The notes under the pieces: generated by a model
Told to the model about the DNA's origin: nothing
The model's database searches: none
The model's input: only the letters and a program-made list of their open reading frames with translations
Position numbers and translations under genes: made by a program
Assembly (NCBI GenBank): GCA_020720045.1
Contig: DYPH01000051.1
Coordinates: 1-38,102, forward strand
Direction of reading: 5' to 3'
DNA length: 38,102 nt
Source: Sorangium cellulosum
GTDB taxonomy: Bacteria; Myxococcota_A; Polyangia; Polyangiales; Polyangiaceae
Shown here: piece by piece, positions 23,937 through 32,945 of the stretch
How the letters are laid out: each line of letters starts with the position of its first letter
Numbering within the stretch: position 1 is the first letter of the stretch

Positions 23937-25400
23937 TCAATCCGTAATGACGGGGGCGCCGTTCGCCCCTGTAGCCGGTTTTGCCGGAGCAGAAGCGCTG
24001 GGGGCCGTCGACGGGACGACGCGCGCACTGGAGGAAGTGACGACCGAAGAGGCACCGACCGGCTTCGCCACGGTGTGGGACTCCCGCTCGGTCGCCGCCG
24101 GGAGGGCGGTCACCGAAATGCCGGTCGCCGAAGCGACGGCCGACGGAGTCGCGGAGACCTCCGTCGGCGCAATCGCGCTAGACGCGGAGCCGTTGGTCGC
24201 CGAGCCCGCGGGGCCGCGACGGGCCGCGAAATAACCGCCAATCCCTGCGCCGACGAGTAAAAACCCTGCGACGAAGGGCCAAACGCGGAACGAACGCCGC
24301 GGTGGCACGAGCGGCTCCCCTTCCCAGGCACGCGCGGTATCGCCGGCGGTGGATGGGCGCCTCCCGTCGAGGGAGGGCGAGGCGACCGTCGCCCCGACGG
24401 AGTGCACCGCGGCGGACGTTTCGACGAAGGCCGGCACGAGCGAGGGGGCGGGTACCGACCGAGCCCCCGGGCGGGACGAGAGCGCGAAGCGTGGTCCCGT
24501 CGATCCGGGACCCCCAAGCGCTTCGGGCGCGGCGAGCGGAAACAGAGCCGCTGCGAGATCTTCCGCCATTGAAAAGCGGTCTTCCGGATTCTTCTGAAGG
24601 CAGCGTTCGAGGATGAACGAGAACTCTTCGGGAATCCCTTCTCGCAACGTATGAACGGGAACAGGCGCCTGCGTGCAAATCTTCATCGAAAGATCGATGA
24701 GCGTATTTCCATCGAAAGGCGGCTGACCGGCGAGCATCTCATAGAGAATGACGCCAAGCGCCCAGACGTCGGTGCGGCGATCGACGTCTTTCGGGGCCGT
24801 CAGCTGTTCGGGGGACATGTAGAGCGGAGACCCGAGGACGGTGCCGGTCTGCGTCAGCCCGCGCGCTTCCCGCGTAAAATCAAGCGATTCAAAACGCTTA
24901 GCGATACCAAAATCGAGGACCTTCAGCCGGGTCCCGCCGGTAGCGGTCGCCATCAAGAATAGGTTCTGAGGCTTGAGATCGCGATGGACGATCCCGAGGC
25001 TGTGCGCCTCGCCGATCGCCTCGCACGCTTGGATCAAGAGACCGGCGGCGATCCCCGGAGCGATCGGCCCCTCCTCAAGGCGCGCGGCGAGATCGCGGCC
25101 GGTGAGGTGCTCCATCACCAGGTACGGGAGCCCGTCGTGCTCGCCGAAATCGTGGACGCGCGCCACGTGGGGGCTCGTCAACGACGCAGCAACCTGCGCT
25201 TCCCGCTGGAGTCGGAGCCGCCACTCGTCCTGGACGGCGCCGTTAACCCCGCGCACAAACTTGAGCGCGACCTTCGTCCCGAGCGCAAGGTTCGTCGCCG
25301 CGACGACAAACCCCATCCCGCCAGCCCCGAGCAGGCGTTCGACGCGGTACTTCCCCCCGATCGTCTCACCGAGGGGAATGGTCTGTTCGTGGTCGGCCAT
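23937..25400 (-). CDS. Hanks-type Ser/Thr protein kinase with C-terminal membrane anchor
   Basis: This is a 487-residue protein starting at ATG 25400 (MADHEQTIPLGETIGGKYRV). The kinase domain spans about 19-275: Gly loop GAGGMGFV, catalytic-site Lys47 in VALKFV, HRDLKPQN, DFGIAK and GSPLYMSPEQ, so it should be active. A Pro/Ser-rich linker follows, then one membrane helix (VWPFVAGFLLVGAGIGGYFAA) and a low-complexity Ala/Ser/Thr periplasmic tail with no known sensor domain. The order kinase then TPR/PEGA protein is shared with the inverted pair at 28169-30579. The upstream SUMF1 gene ends 58 bp before it, so a three-gene transcript is possible. Substrates are unknown. Confidence 0.93.
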   Translation of the reverse strand: MADHEQTIPLGETIGGKYRVERLLGAGGMGFVVAATNLALGTKVALKFVRGVNGAVQDEWRLRLQREAQVAASLTSPHVARVHDFGEHDGLPYLVMEHLTGRDLAARLEEGPIAPGIAAGLLIQACEAIGEAHSLGIVHRDLKPQNLFLMATATGGTRLKVLDFGIAKRFESLDFTREARGLTQTGTVLGSPLYMSPEQLTAPKDVDRRTDVWALGVILYEMLAGQPPFDGNTLIDLSMKICTQAPVPVHTLREGIPEEFSFILERCLQKNPEDRFSMAEDLAAALFPLAAPEALGGPGSTGPRFALSSRPGARSVPAPSLVPAFVETSAAVHSVGATVASPSLDGRRPSTAGDTARAWEGEPLVPPRRSFRVWPFVAGFLLVGAGIGGYFAARRGPAGSATNGSASSAIAPTEVSATPSAVASATGISVTALPAATERESHTVAKPVGASSVVTSSSARVVPSTAPSASAPAKPATGANGAPVITD

Positions 25401-25458
25401 CGTCGCGGCGGGACCGTAGCAAAATGCAGCGCCGAAAGATCGATTGTCGACGTGGGAA

Positions 25459-26349
25459 TCAGCCGTCTTTGCAGCAGCGGAAGCCGGTCGAGTAGTCGTG
25501 GTAGGCGACATCGTGGGCATCGGTCCGGTAGTGGCACCCGTCGCCATTTTGCGCGGTGTCCAGGTAGTAGCCGCCGCGGAACGTCCCGTTCGGGTCGTCG
25601 ACCCACTCGTGGAGGTTTCCCACCAGATCGTAGGCTCCAAACGACGACTTGCACTTCCCATGGCGCCCCGTCTTCGAGACGGTGCCCGGCTGCTGGTTCA
25701 GCCGAGGATCATTCATGGTTTGGGCGCCGTAAAGATCGGGCCCGGAGAGCTTCGGATAGAGGGTCGCAAGCGGCGCTTTCCCATTATCGTTGCAGACTGC
25801 ATCTTTCCGGTCGTTGCCGTAGGGGAAGGTCGTCCCCTTCTTCCCTTCGCAGGCGGTGACCCACTCCGCCTCGGCACAAAGGCGCTTTCCTGCCGCCTGA
25901 CAGGCCGCTTCCGCATCATTCTTAGAGACATAAGCCTGCGGAACAACCCCGGCTCGCGAGACCGCTTTCACCGTTTTTCCGGCCGGATTCTCGTAGGGGG
26001 AGAAAGCGACCCACGCCCCCCCCTTCTTCTCGACGAGCGAAGCTTCCCACTTGTCGATGCAGACTCGCCCATGAAAACGGGCAGTTGCGGGCCCTTTTGA
26101 GGCATCGACGAGGACCATTTCCTTCGGGCAGCCCCGATGCCTCGACGACGACTTCGCCTTTGTCCCGTCGGAGGATTTCGACTCCTTGTCCGATTTCCCC
26201 GCGCCAGGTTTCGGCTTTGAGTCGCTCTTGCCGCGCGCGTAGCTTGGCGTAACGACAAGAGCTGCACCGAAGACGAAAACGCCGACCGCCGCTAGCCAAT
26301 GCGTCCCTCCGCGAAGCGGAAGACGGCGGGGAACTCTCTGCAAACGCAT
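25459..26349 (-). CDS. SUMF1/FGE-like secreted or anchored protein
   Basis: This is a 296-residue protein from ATG 26349. The first 46 residues form a long signal or signal-anchor (basic start, then WLAAVGVFVFGAALVV). A Lys/Ser/Asp-rich spacer of about 40 residues follows, then an FGE-sulfatase domain: MVLVDASKG, VCIDKWEASLVEKKGG, AEAACQAAGKRLCAEAEWVTACEG, FPYGND, GAYDLVGNLHEWVDD, FRGGYYLD and the closing DYSTGFRCCKDG. The Cys content (GKRLCAEAEW, GCHYRT, RCC) suggests disulfides. It is not close in sequence to the lipoprotein at 18473-19456, though the fold is the same. As for many bacterial members, formylglycine-generating activity cannot be assumed. It precedes the kinase on the same strand. 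Confidence 0.87.
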   Translation of the reverse strand: MRLQRVPRRLPLRGGTHWLAAVGVFVFGAALVVTPSYARGKSDSKPKPGAGKSDKESKSSDGTKAKSSSRHRGCPKEMVLVDASKGPATARFHGRVCIDKWEASLVEKKGGAWVAFSPYENPAGKTVKAVSRAGVVPQAYVSKNDAEAACQAAGKRLCAEAEWVTACEGKKGTTFPYGNDRKDAVCNDNGKAPLATLYPKLSGPDLYGAQTMNDPRLNQQPGTVSKTGRHGKCKSSFGAYDLVGNLHEWVDDPNGTFRGGYYLDTAQNGDGCHYRTDAHDVAYHDYSTGFRCCKDG

Positions 26350-26374
26350 GGGCAGGCGAGCTAGCAGACTCGAC

Positions 26375-26414
26375 GAAAAACGCCCGTTTCTCGGCAAAAT
26401 CCGAAAACGGGCGT
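26375..26414 (-). terminator. Intrinsic terminator of the downstream kinase gene
   Basis: On the - strand, acgcccgttt (26414-26405) pairs with aaacgggcgt (26389-26380) and is followed by TTTTT (26380-26376). The 15-nt centre can add CGG/CCG pairing. It lies 46 nt after the stop of the kinase at 26460-27935, so it should end that transcript before the SUMF1 gene. Confidence 0.85.
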
Positions 26415-26459
26415 AAATTCAGCGAGTTTACGAGTTTGCTGCTCCGTCGGCGCCGCCTC

Positions 26460-27935
26460 TCAGTGCGGAATCACGCCGCCAAACCAGGCGGCAGCCCCCG
26501 CCGCGGCGATGACGACGAGGAGACCGACGGCGATGACCGGTCCGTTGCCCGCTTTTTTCGCCGGGATCGGCTCTGGCGGCGGCGCGATCTGCGCGGCAGC
26601 GGCGGCGGTGACCGGAGCCATGATGTTCATTCCGGGTGGAATGGTCCCCCCCGGCGGAATCGGACGGGGCGGGGCCGGCGGCGGCTCGGAGCGCATCGGG
26701 AGGCCGAAAGAGGTCTCTTCGAGGTCGGCGAGGTTCCCCTCCGAGAGGTTCTTGATGCTCGAGCGAATGGAGTCTTCTTTGCGCTTTTGGGCGGTCTGCG
26801 CGGTCTGGGCGACGTCGCCGAGGCCGAAATCGGCAGCCCAATTCGTCGGATCGACGAAGCTTGCCGCCGCCGACGGACCGAGCGTGCTGCGGTGGATATC
26901 AGCGACGGGGGCGGCCGGCTTCTCTTCGACGTCCTTGTCGGTCAGCGAGGTGAACTCGAAGAGCGCCTCCTCGATGAGCTTGTCGATGATGCTCCCCTGC
27001 GGCTTCGGAACCTTTGCCTTTTCGCGCATCGTCCCTTCGACGATTTGCGCGAGGTCGAAGGTCGAGACGGGGCGTCCGAAGGCAAACAGGAAGCGCGTGA
27101 GGTCTTGGCCGAGCTCCCGGGCCGTCAGATAGCGCTCGGACGGATCGCGGGCGAGCGACTTGAGCAGGATGCGTTCAAGTTCCGCCGGGACGTCTTTGTT
27201 GATTTGACGGACCGACGGCACTTCCGCCATCTGGACCTTTTTCACCGTTTGAAAATCGGTGTCGCCCATAAAGAGGCGCTGGCCCGTAAGGAGCTCGAAG
27301 AGGATAATTCCGACGGCGAAGATGTCGGTCCGGAGATCGACCTCTTGCCCCATCGCCGCTTCCGGAGAGAGGTAGGAGAACTTCCCCTTGATGATACCTG
27401 GCTCGCTCTTTTCGAGCTGCGACGATGCCTTCGCGAGGCCGAAGTCCACGATCTTTACTTCGCCGTATTTCGTGATGAGCACGTTCGGCGGAGACATGTC
27501 GCGGTGGACGATTTCAAGGGGGACGCCGCTGTTGTCCGTGAGCTCGTGGGCGTAGCTCAAACCCTTGCAAATTTCGACCGCTATATGGGTTGCAACCTGC
27601 ACGGAGAATTGCTTCCCCGTCTTCTTCATTTGCTCGGCTACGCTCTTGAGGTTCGCCCCATCGACGAACTCCATGACGATGAAGAAGGCATTGTCGCCGA
27701 CGCCGATATCGAAGACTTGAACGCAATTCGAGTGACTGAGTCGCGCGGAAAGACGCGCCTCGTCCAAGAACATCGCGATGAAGCGCTTCTTCTCTGAAAG
27801 GTGGGGGAGGACGCGTTTGATTGCGACCTGTTTCTTGAACCCTTCAAGCCCCTCACTCTCCGCACGGAACACCTCGGCCATGCCGCCGGATTCCAGCTTT
27901 TCGAGAACGCGATACCGATGCGGAGAGTCGGTCAT
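26460..27935 (-). CDS. Hanks-type Ser/Thr protein kinase with tail membrane anchor
   Basis: This is a 491-residue protein starting at ATG 27935 (MTDSPHRYRVLEKLESGGMAEVF), with an AAGG-type site about 8 nt before it. The kinase domain (about 8-270) has VAIKRV with Lys40, HRDMSPPNVLI, DFGLAK and the activation segment KGKFSYLSPEA, all of the myxobacterial subtype where HRDxxPxN carries Met-Ser instead of Leu-Lys. A regulatory linker of about 190 residues with Pro-rich parts follows. A last helix (AVGLLVVIAAAGAAAWFGG) four residues from the end makes it tail-anchored, with the kinase and linker in the cytoplasm. It has its own terminator at 26375-26414 and diverges from the broken kinase gene at 28169. 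Confidence 0.93.
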   Translation of the reverse strand: MTDSPHRYRVLEKLESGGMAEVFRAESEGLEGFKKQVAIKRVLPHLSEKKRFIAMFLDEARLSARLSHSNCVQVFDIGVGDNAFFIVMEFVDGANLKSVAEQMKKTGKQFSVQVATHIAVEICKGLSYAHELTDNSGVPLEIVHRDMSPPNVLITKYGEVKIVDFGLAKASSQLEKSEPGIIKGKFSYLSPEAAMGQEVDLRTDIFAVGIILFELLTGQRLFMGDTDFQTVKKVQMAEVPSVRQINKDVPAELERILLKSLARDPSERYLTARELGQDLTRFLFAFGRPVSTFDLAQIVEGTMREKAKVPKPQGSIIDKLIEEALFEFTSLTDKDVEEKPAAPVADIHRSTLGPSAAASFVDPTNWAADFGLGDVAQTAQTAQKRKEDSIRSSIKNLSEGNLADLEETSFGLPMRSEPPPAPPRPIPPGGTIPPGMNIMAPVTAAAAAQIAPPPEPIPAKKAGNGPVIAVGLLVVIAAAGAAAWFGGVIPH

Positions 27936-28168
27936 GAATCGTACCTTCCCCGTCAGTTCCGGGGCAATGTGGAGGCAAGCGCGAGCGGCAACGACCCCCG
28001 GCGGGGGCCAGAGCACCGATCGGGGGGAATCTGCCACCTTCCGTAGAGGAGGGTCAATGCTGTTACTCGCCAAACCGGTTCCGCCGCGGGGGCGCCAGCG
28101 AAGATCGGCGGGGGAGCGCGGCGGGAAGTTCGTGAAGAGGGGCGGTGCGTGCTAGGCTCACGCGCCTA

Positions 28169-29582
28169 ATGACGGCGACTCTTGGGATGAACGATCTTGT
28201 CGCGGGGAAGTATCGCCTCGTCGCCATGATCGGCGAAGGGGGCCTCGGCCAGGTATGGAGCGCCAGGCACGAGTTGCTTGGCGGCGACGTTGCGTTGAAG
28301 TTCCTGAAGCCGACGGAGGCCTCCAAGGCCGACGCCGTCGGTCGCTTTCTTCGGGAGGCTCGCGCCGCCTCCGCGCTCCGAAGCGACCATGTTTGTAAGG
28401 TTTTTGACGTCGGTACCCACCAGGGCATGCCCTTCTTGGTCATGGAGAAGCTCGAAGGGGAAGACCTCGGCTCCCTCCTCGACCACTGCGGGACACTTCA
28501 GCCGTCGCTCATCGCGGAGATCGTCGTTCAGGCCTGCCACGCGCTCTCGGAAGCGCACGCGCTCGGGATCATCCACCGGGACGTCAAGCCGGAGAACCTG
28601 TTCGTCCTTTGGCGGGGCGATCGCCCGATCGTATAAGGTGCTCGATTTCGGGCTCGCCACCGGTGCGACCCAGGATTTGCAAGCGCAGCGACTTACCGCA
28701 ACGACGACGACCTTCGGGACGCCCCTCTACATGGCGCCCGAGCAGCTCCGCGCCGCGAAAAATGCCGACGCCCGCTCAGATCTCTGGTCGCTTGGGGTCG
28801 TGCTCTTCTTCGCAAGCGCCGGGCGGCACCCCTACGTCGCCGAAGCGATCCATGAACTCTGCATCAAGATCGCAACCGAGCCGGCGCCGCCCCTCGGCTC
28901 GGTCTGGCTCGGGGCACCCCCGGATTTCGCTGCGATCGTCGATCGTTGCCTCGCGCGCGATCCTGCCCGCCGCTTTGCTTCCGTCGCGGAACTTGCCGAT
29001 GCCTTGCGTCCGATGGCGCGCCCCCAGGGGCGCCCGATGCCGCTGCCTCTGGAGGCGCGCCCGCAACTCTCCTCCCCCGACATTTCCGGCCATTCCCCGC
29101 ACGCGGCGACCCTCGTTCGCGAAACGCCCCCCTTCGGTGGCACGATGTCGCCGGTCTCTTCCGGGCGGAGCGGAGGCGCGCCGGCGCCCAAGCGCCCGGT
29201 GGCTCTTCTTGCGAGCGGTGCCATCGCCGGCCTCGTAATTCTCGGGTCGGTCGGTGCGATCGCCGCGCGGCTCCTCCGCGACCCGCCACCAGGAAATTCG
29301 CTGGGGAACGCCGCATCGGAGACGGCCCAGACCGCCGTAACAGCCGCGCCCACGCCAAGTGCGACGGCACCGGCTACCGCCTCGGCACCGGCATCGGCCC
29401 CGACGACCACAGCCCCCTCGGCGCCGCCCGTTGCCAGCGCGGCGCCGGTCGCCTCGGGGAAGGCGGCCGCGACCGGAAAGACGCCGGCAACCGGAAAAGC
29501 GGCGGCCGTTCCGTCGACAGCCCCCCCCCAAGCGACCGGAACAACGGCAACGGGCGCAAATGGCTCCCTGATTCTTCGCTAG
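28169..29582 (+). pseudogene. Ser/Thr protein kinase gene split by a +1 frameshift
   Basis: The first part (28169-28636) encodes a start MTATLGMNDLVAGKYRL, GEGGLGQVW, VALKFL (Lys44) and HRDVKPENL, then stops at TAA 28634-28636. The next frame resumes at once with KVLDFGLATG, GTPLYMAPEQ, the rest of the kinase lobe, one membrane helix (VALLASGAIAGLVILGSVGAIAA) and an Ala/Thr/Pro-rich tail to 29582. Removing T28634 gives ..RPIVKVLDFG.., a normal kinase. So a single inserted base separates HRD from DFG and should inactivate it. The rest of both frames is intact, so the event is recent, a strain variant, or a sequencing error. Order and domain plan match the kinase at 23937-25400. Confidence 0.85.
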
Positions 29583-29630
29583 CGCTTCGTCGTTACTTCC
29601 TCCAGCAACTGCGGTAGTCCCCCCCTCCTC

Positions 29631-30579
29631 ATGAACGCTCGCTCCTTCGCCTTCGCGGTTGCATCGATTCTTGTTTCGGCCTCGACCGCCTACGCGGGGA
29701 CGCCGACCGAGCTCGTACAAGAGGGCGTAGCTCTTCGCGAAAAGGGGGACGACAAGGGGGCACTCGAGAAATTTCGCGAAGCCGATACCGCCGCCCCCTC
29801 CGGCGAGGCGAAGGCTCAGATGGCACTCGCCGAGCAGGCACTTGGGCGTTGGTCCGACGCAGAGCTTCATTTGAAGGCGGCGCTTGAAGACGGCACAAAC
29901 GCCTTTGTAAAGCGGAACCGGAAGCCCCTCGAAGGGGCGCTAGAAACGATCGGCAAGCACCTGGCGACGATCTCCCTGGTCGACCTGCCCGAAGGTGCCC
30001 TCGTCGCCCTCGACGACAAGGATTTCGCGCCTGCCCTCCCCTCCTACCGGGTTTCGAACGGCGTCCACCGCTTCCGCGGGCTTCGCAGACACCCCGAAAG
30101 ACGTGAATTGCGACGCTGGCCAGACGTGCCGCGAGTCGGTCACTCTCTTGCCCAAGGTCGTGCTCGATTCCGAACACCCGATCGGCTCCGGAGGCAATGG
30201 AAATGGTTCCGGAAACGGCAACGTCGGCCCCGCTCCGCAAGCGCCCCAAAACACCTGGATGAAGCCGGTCGGCATCACCCTCGCGGGCGTCGGCGTCATC
30301 GGCCTCGGTCTGGGGATTTTCTCGGAGCTTCAGGTGAGTTCAGCGGCTGGTAAGTCAGATGGCGGGAAGTGTCTTTCAGGTTCGCCGTGCGAAACCGCCG
30401 TAAATGATGCAGAGAAATGGGTCACCGTACGCCCGGTCGCGTTCATCGCGGGCGGCGCGCTCTTCGCGACGGGAGCCGCCCTGTTTTTGCTGGCGCCGAG
30501 CAGCAAAGAGGCCCCGAAAGGCGCAAGCGTCCGCTGCGCGCCGACCCTCGGTGGCCTCGGCTGCGCAGGGACCTTCTGA
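29631..30579 (+). pseudogene. TPR/PEGA-type envelope protein gene with a +1 frameshift
   Basis: The first frame starts at ATG 29631 with a signal peptide (MNARSFAFAVASILVSASTAYAG), TPR-like helices (ALREKGDDKGALEKFREAD, QMALAEQALGRWSDAELHLKAAL) and the start of a PEGA-like domain (LVDLPEGALVALDDKDF). After ..VSNGVHRFR the coding sense moves to the +1 frame at the GGG of 30078-30080 (GFADTPKDVNCDAGQTCRESV..). It continues through two hydrophobic segments to the tail GLGCAGTF at 30579. One extra G explains the break. The homologue at 22950-23936 is unbroken and shows the expected continuous order. It is 48 bp downstream of the broken kinase, matching the kinase/TPR pair on the other strand. Confidence 0.82.
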
Positions 30580-30626
30580 GCGAAAAAGCGGAAACGTGAG
30601 CGGGCTCCGTGCGATACTGACCCGCT

Positions 30627-32032
30627 GTGAAACGCCTCCTTACGCTTATCCTCGCGGCAACGGCCTGCACCTCGCTTCCTAACGTGGAGCCTGCCCCCGA
30701 CGGCGGTCTCGGGGTACGCCCTGCAGGGACGCCCTGAAGGCGCGGCTGCCGGCGGGTGCCGTTGCAGCCCTGGGAGACGTCACCGGGAGCGCATTGGCAG
30801 CTGTCGAGGTATCGACGGGCCCAGGAAAGACGGAGCCCGCCATCGCTTGGGTTGGCAAATGTCCGAGCTTCGAAAAGTCCGCGATCTACATCACAAGGCA
30901 ATCTTCGCTGGTTCCAACGGCGGACGGACTCGCCGACTTGTGCGCAGGCGCCGTCCGTTTTGGCCTCTCCGAGTTCAAGGACGACGACGCGCGGAAGCCG
31001 GTACGACTGATCCCAAGCGATCGAGTCCCTACGTTCATGTGCGCCATTTCAGCGGCGAGTGTGGGTGGATTCCCGGAACCAGCCCCTCAGGTGAGCTGCT
31101 TCGGCTTCGCAAGAGGTCAGGTAAACGTGGGTATCGCCCCCAACGAGTATCTCCTCGCTGCGTTTCAATCCAACCCCATCCTTCCTTCCGGAATTCGCGT
31201 CGTCTTTACGAGAGAGAAAATCGTCTTTACGCGTTTGATTCGGAACCCAAACAGTATTCTTGAGGCGACGGAACCTGTAGCGGTCAGAGCTTTCGAAGCA
31301 GGGGAGGAAGAGTCAACGGCTGGATTTTCCCCCGATCTTCTCTCCGACGAGGGGTTTGGGGCACCAGACGGGTTTCTTGAAGTCTTGCAAGATGTACCCG
31401 GGAAAGCGCAGTTTCGGCGCTACAGTTCGGATGGAAAAGTGTTCCGCGACAACGCGATCTTCACGTTGACGGCAAATGGCGTTTCCCCGGCGAACAAGCT
31501 GTCTTTTGGCGAAACTGGCACGGTGCCCGTCTCCACTCTTCTTGGCTTCGAGGGAGGGAGACCGACTGGCCGCCAACGGGTCGTCATCATCAGCCCGCGT
31601 TCAAAAGACGGTCTGGGCGCTCCGGCAACACTCAACTATCCGGTGGATCTGACGTCGCGGACCCAGCTCGAATCGTTGGGTGCGAACTCAGGGACTCTCG
31701 AACGGTTTGCTTTCGCGCCGTCCGCCGATCTCAAATCGGGAGCGGTTCTAGTGATGTTGAGGGGCCTTGTGACGGGTGGCGAAACGGAGATCTCCGCGCT
31801 CGTAAAGCTCGGAAGCAACCAACTCGCGAACGCGACGACGGACAACGCCGTGCTTGTGCCCGAGAAACTCCCGGTCCTACCCAAGAGTTACGGAATGGCG
31901 CTCGGGACCTCGGGCACCGGAACGAAAGCGACTGCTTCCGGGTACCTGGCAGTTCGCACTGTGGACGCCTTCAAATGGACCGACCGTTGCGAACGTGGGG
32001 TCGTGGCGGCTTTCCCGGTCAGCCTCAAGTAA
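30627..32032 (+). pseudogene. Lipoprotein-like gene, signal peptide and body in different frames
   Basis: GTG 30627 opens a lipoprotein signal (MKRLLTLILAATACTSLPN) that stops at TGA 30735-30737. The body is in another frame, open from 30683 and running to TAA 32030-32032 (..CRDALKARLPAGAVAALGDVTG..ending ..VVAAFPVSLK). A single missing base (or two extra) between 30683 and 30737 would explain this. A TTG at 30794 could be read as a start for the body alone, but that would leave it with no signal peptide. The body is about 430 residues of mixed beta character and I do not recognise it. Its base composition is visibly more AT-rich than its neighbours (for example around 31201-31260), which suggests foreign origin or relaxed selection. 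Confidence 0.7.
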
Positions 32033-32036
32033 CCGT

Positions 32037-32873
32037 TCACCGGCCGCAGGCGAGGGTGACCGTCGTGGAGACGTTTCGCGTGCCGGTAACAGTGGCGCGG
32101 CCGGTCCCATTGAAGGTGACGGTCACCGTGCGCCCGTCGTCGGGGTCCTCGAGGACGAGCGTCCCGCCCGCTTCTGGGCACGATCCTTTGCATTTTTTAA
32201 AACCGGCAATCGTCGTCTTCAAACGCCGTTCCCCGTAGGTACCGCTGCTCGTTCCGTCGATGGTGAGGCAGGCGTCGCTGGTGTCCCAGGTGAAGACCTT
32301 TTCGTTGGAACGGTCGACACTTACTCTATTTCCTGTCGTCCCTTTGACCGATCCCGTCCACTTTGCAGTGCGCTGGGTACCGCTCGCGGTCACGTCGGCG
32401 GCCGCCGACCAATCGTAGCTCCCCGCATTGATCTGGAGACCGGTTGCCGCATAGTCGAGGTGCATCGCGGAGGCGCCGGTGACCGCCCAGGTCACGGTGA
32501 CCGCGCCGGTGACCTTCGCGAGCCCCTTCGGGCCCGTACAGCCGTTGAAGAGGTAGGTGACCTTCTTGGCAGCGACGTCGTTCGTCACGGCGAGGCAGCC
32601 GGCCGGGGCGAAGAAGGCCTTGGCGCGGTCGCCGATCTCCGCCGGAGTAAGCGCCCCCTCGGCGAGGGCGGTGGCCGGCTGGAGCTCGCCGGAGGCCCCT
32701 TCGCCAACGAGAACCTGGGAAAGCGCCGCGACGTCGTTCTCCGCTTCGGCGGTCTGTGTGCCGTCGGCGGCGAGGTCGAGGTCTTTGGCGGCCGCGCACC
32801 CGGCGAGGGCGACGACGCCTGCGAGCAGGGGGATCATTGAGGCGAAGCGATATTTGGTCGATGCAGAATCCAT
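32037..32873 (-). CDS. Lipoprotein of unknown function
   Basis: This is a 278-residue protein starting at ATG 32873, with GGGAGG 4 nt upstream. The signal ends in a good lipobox (ALAGC, Cys26). An Ala/Glu-rich spacer follows, then a Thr/Val/Gly-rich beta domain (KVTGAVTVTWAVTG, MHLDYAATGLQINAG, ASGTQRTAKWTGSVKGTT, RTVTVTFNGTGRATVTG). Paired cysteines occur late (GCLAV/FNGCTG and KKCKGSCPE). It resembles the many lipid-anchored beta-sandwich proteins of Myxococcota, but I cannot name a family. The gene is convergent with the disrupted gene (4 nt apart) and divergent from the outer-membrane barrel, sharing a 72-bp promoter gap. Confidence 0.8.
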   Translation of the reverse strand: MDSASTKYRFASMIPLLAGVVALAGCAAAKDLDLAADGTQTAEAENDVAALSQVLVGEGASGELQPATALAEGALTPAEIGDRAKAFFAPAGCLAVTNDVAAKKVTYLFNGCTGPKGLAKVTGAVTVTWAVTGASAMHLDYAATGLQINAGSYDWSAAADVTASGTQRTAKWTGSVKGTTGNRVSVDRSNEKVFTWDTSDACLTIDGTSSGTYGERRLKTTIAGFKKCKGSCPEAGGTLVLEDPDDGRTVTVTFNGTGRATVTGTRNVSTTVTLACGR

Positions 32874-32945
32874 AAGTCCTCCCGTTGCGGCGGCGACGAA
32901 TCGGCGCGCGTAAACCTAGCCGCAAGAATACCGCTCCGAGAGGAA

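Noticed and set aside
26436-27797. A 453-codon + strand frame opposite the kinase gene
   Set aside because: It lies almost wholly antisense to a clear kinase with all catalytic motifs; long antisense frames are expected at this GC content and the product resembles nothing.
1361-29256. Several copies of GCGATCGC (the HIP1 word)
   Set aside because: I saw roughly eight, only a few times the chance level, and GAT-CGC codon pairs in GC-rich genes can account for them, unlike the TGCA pairs.
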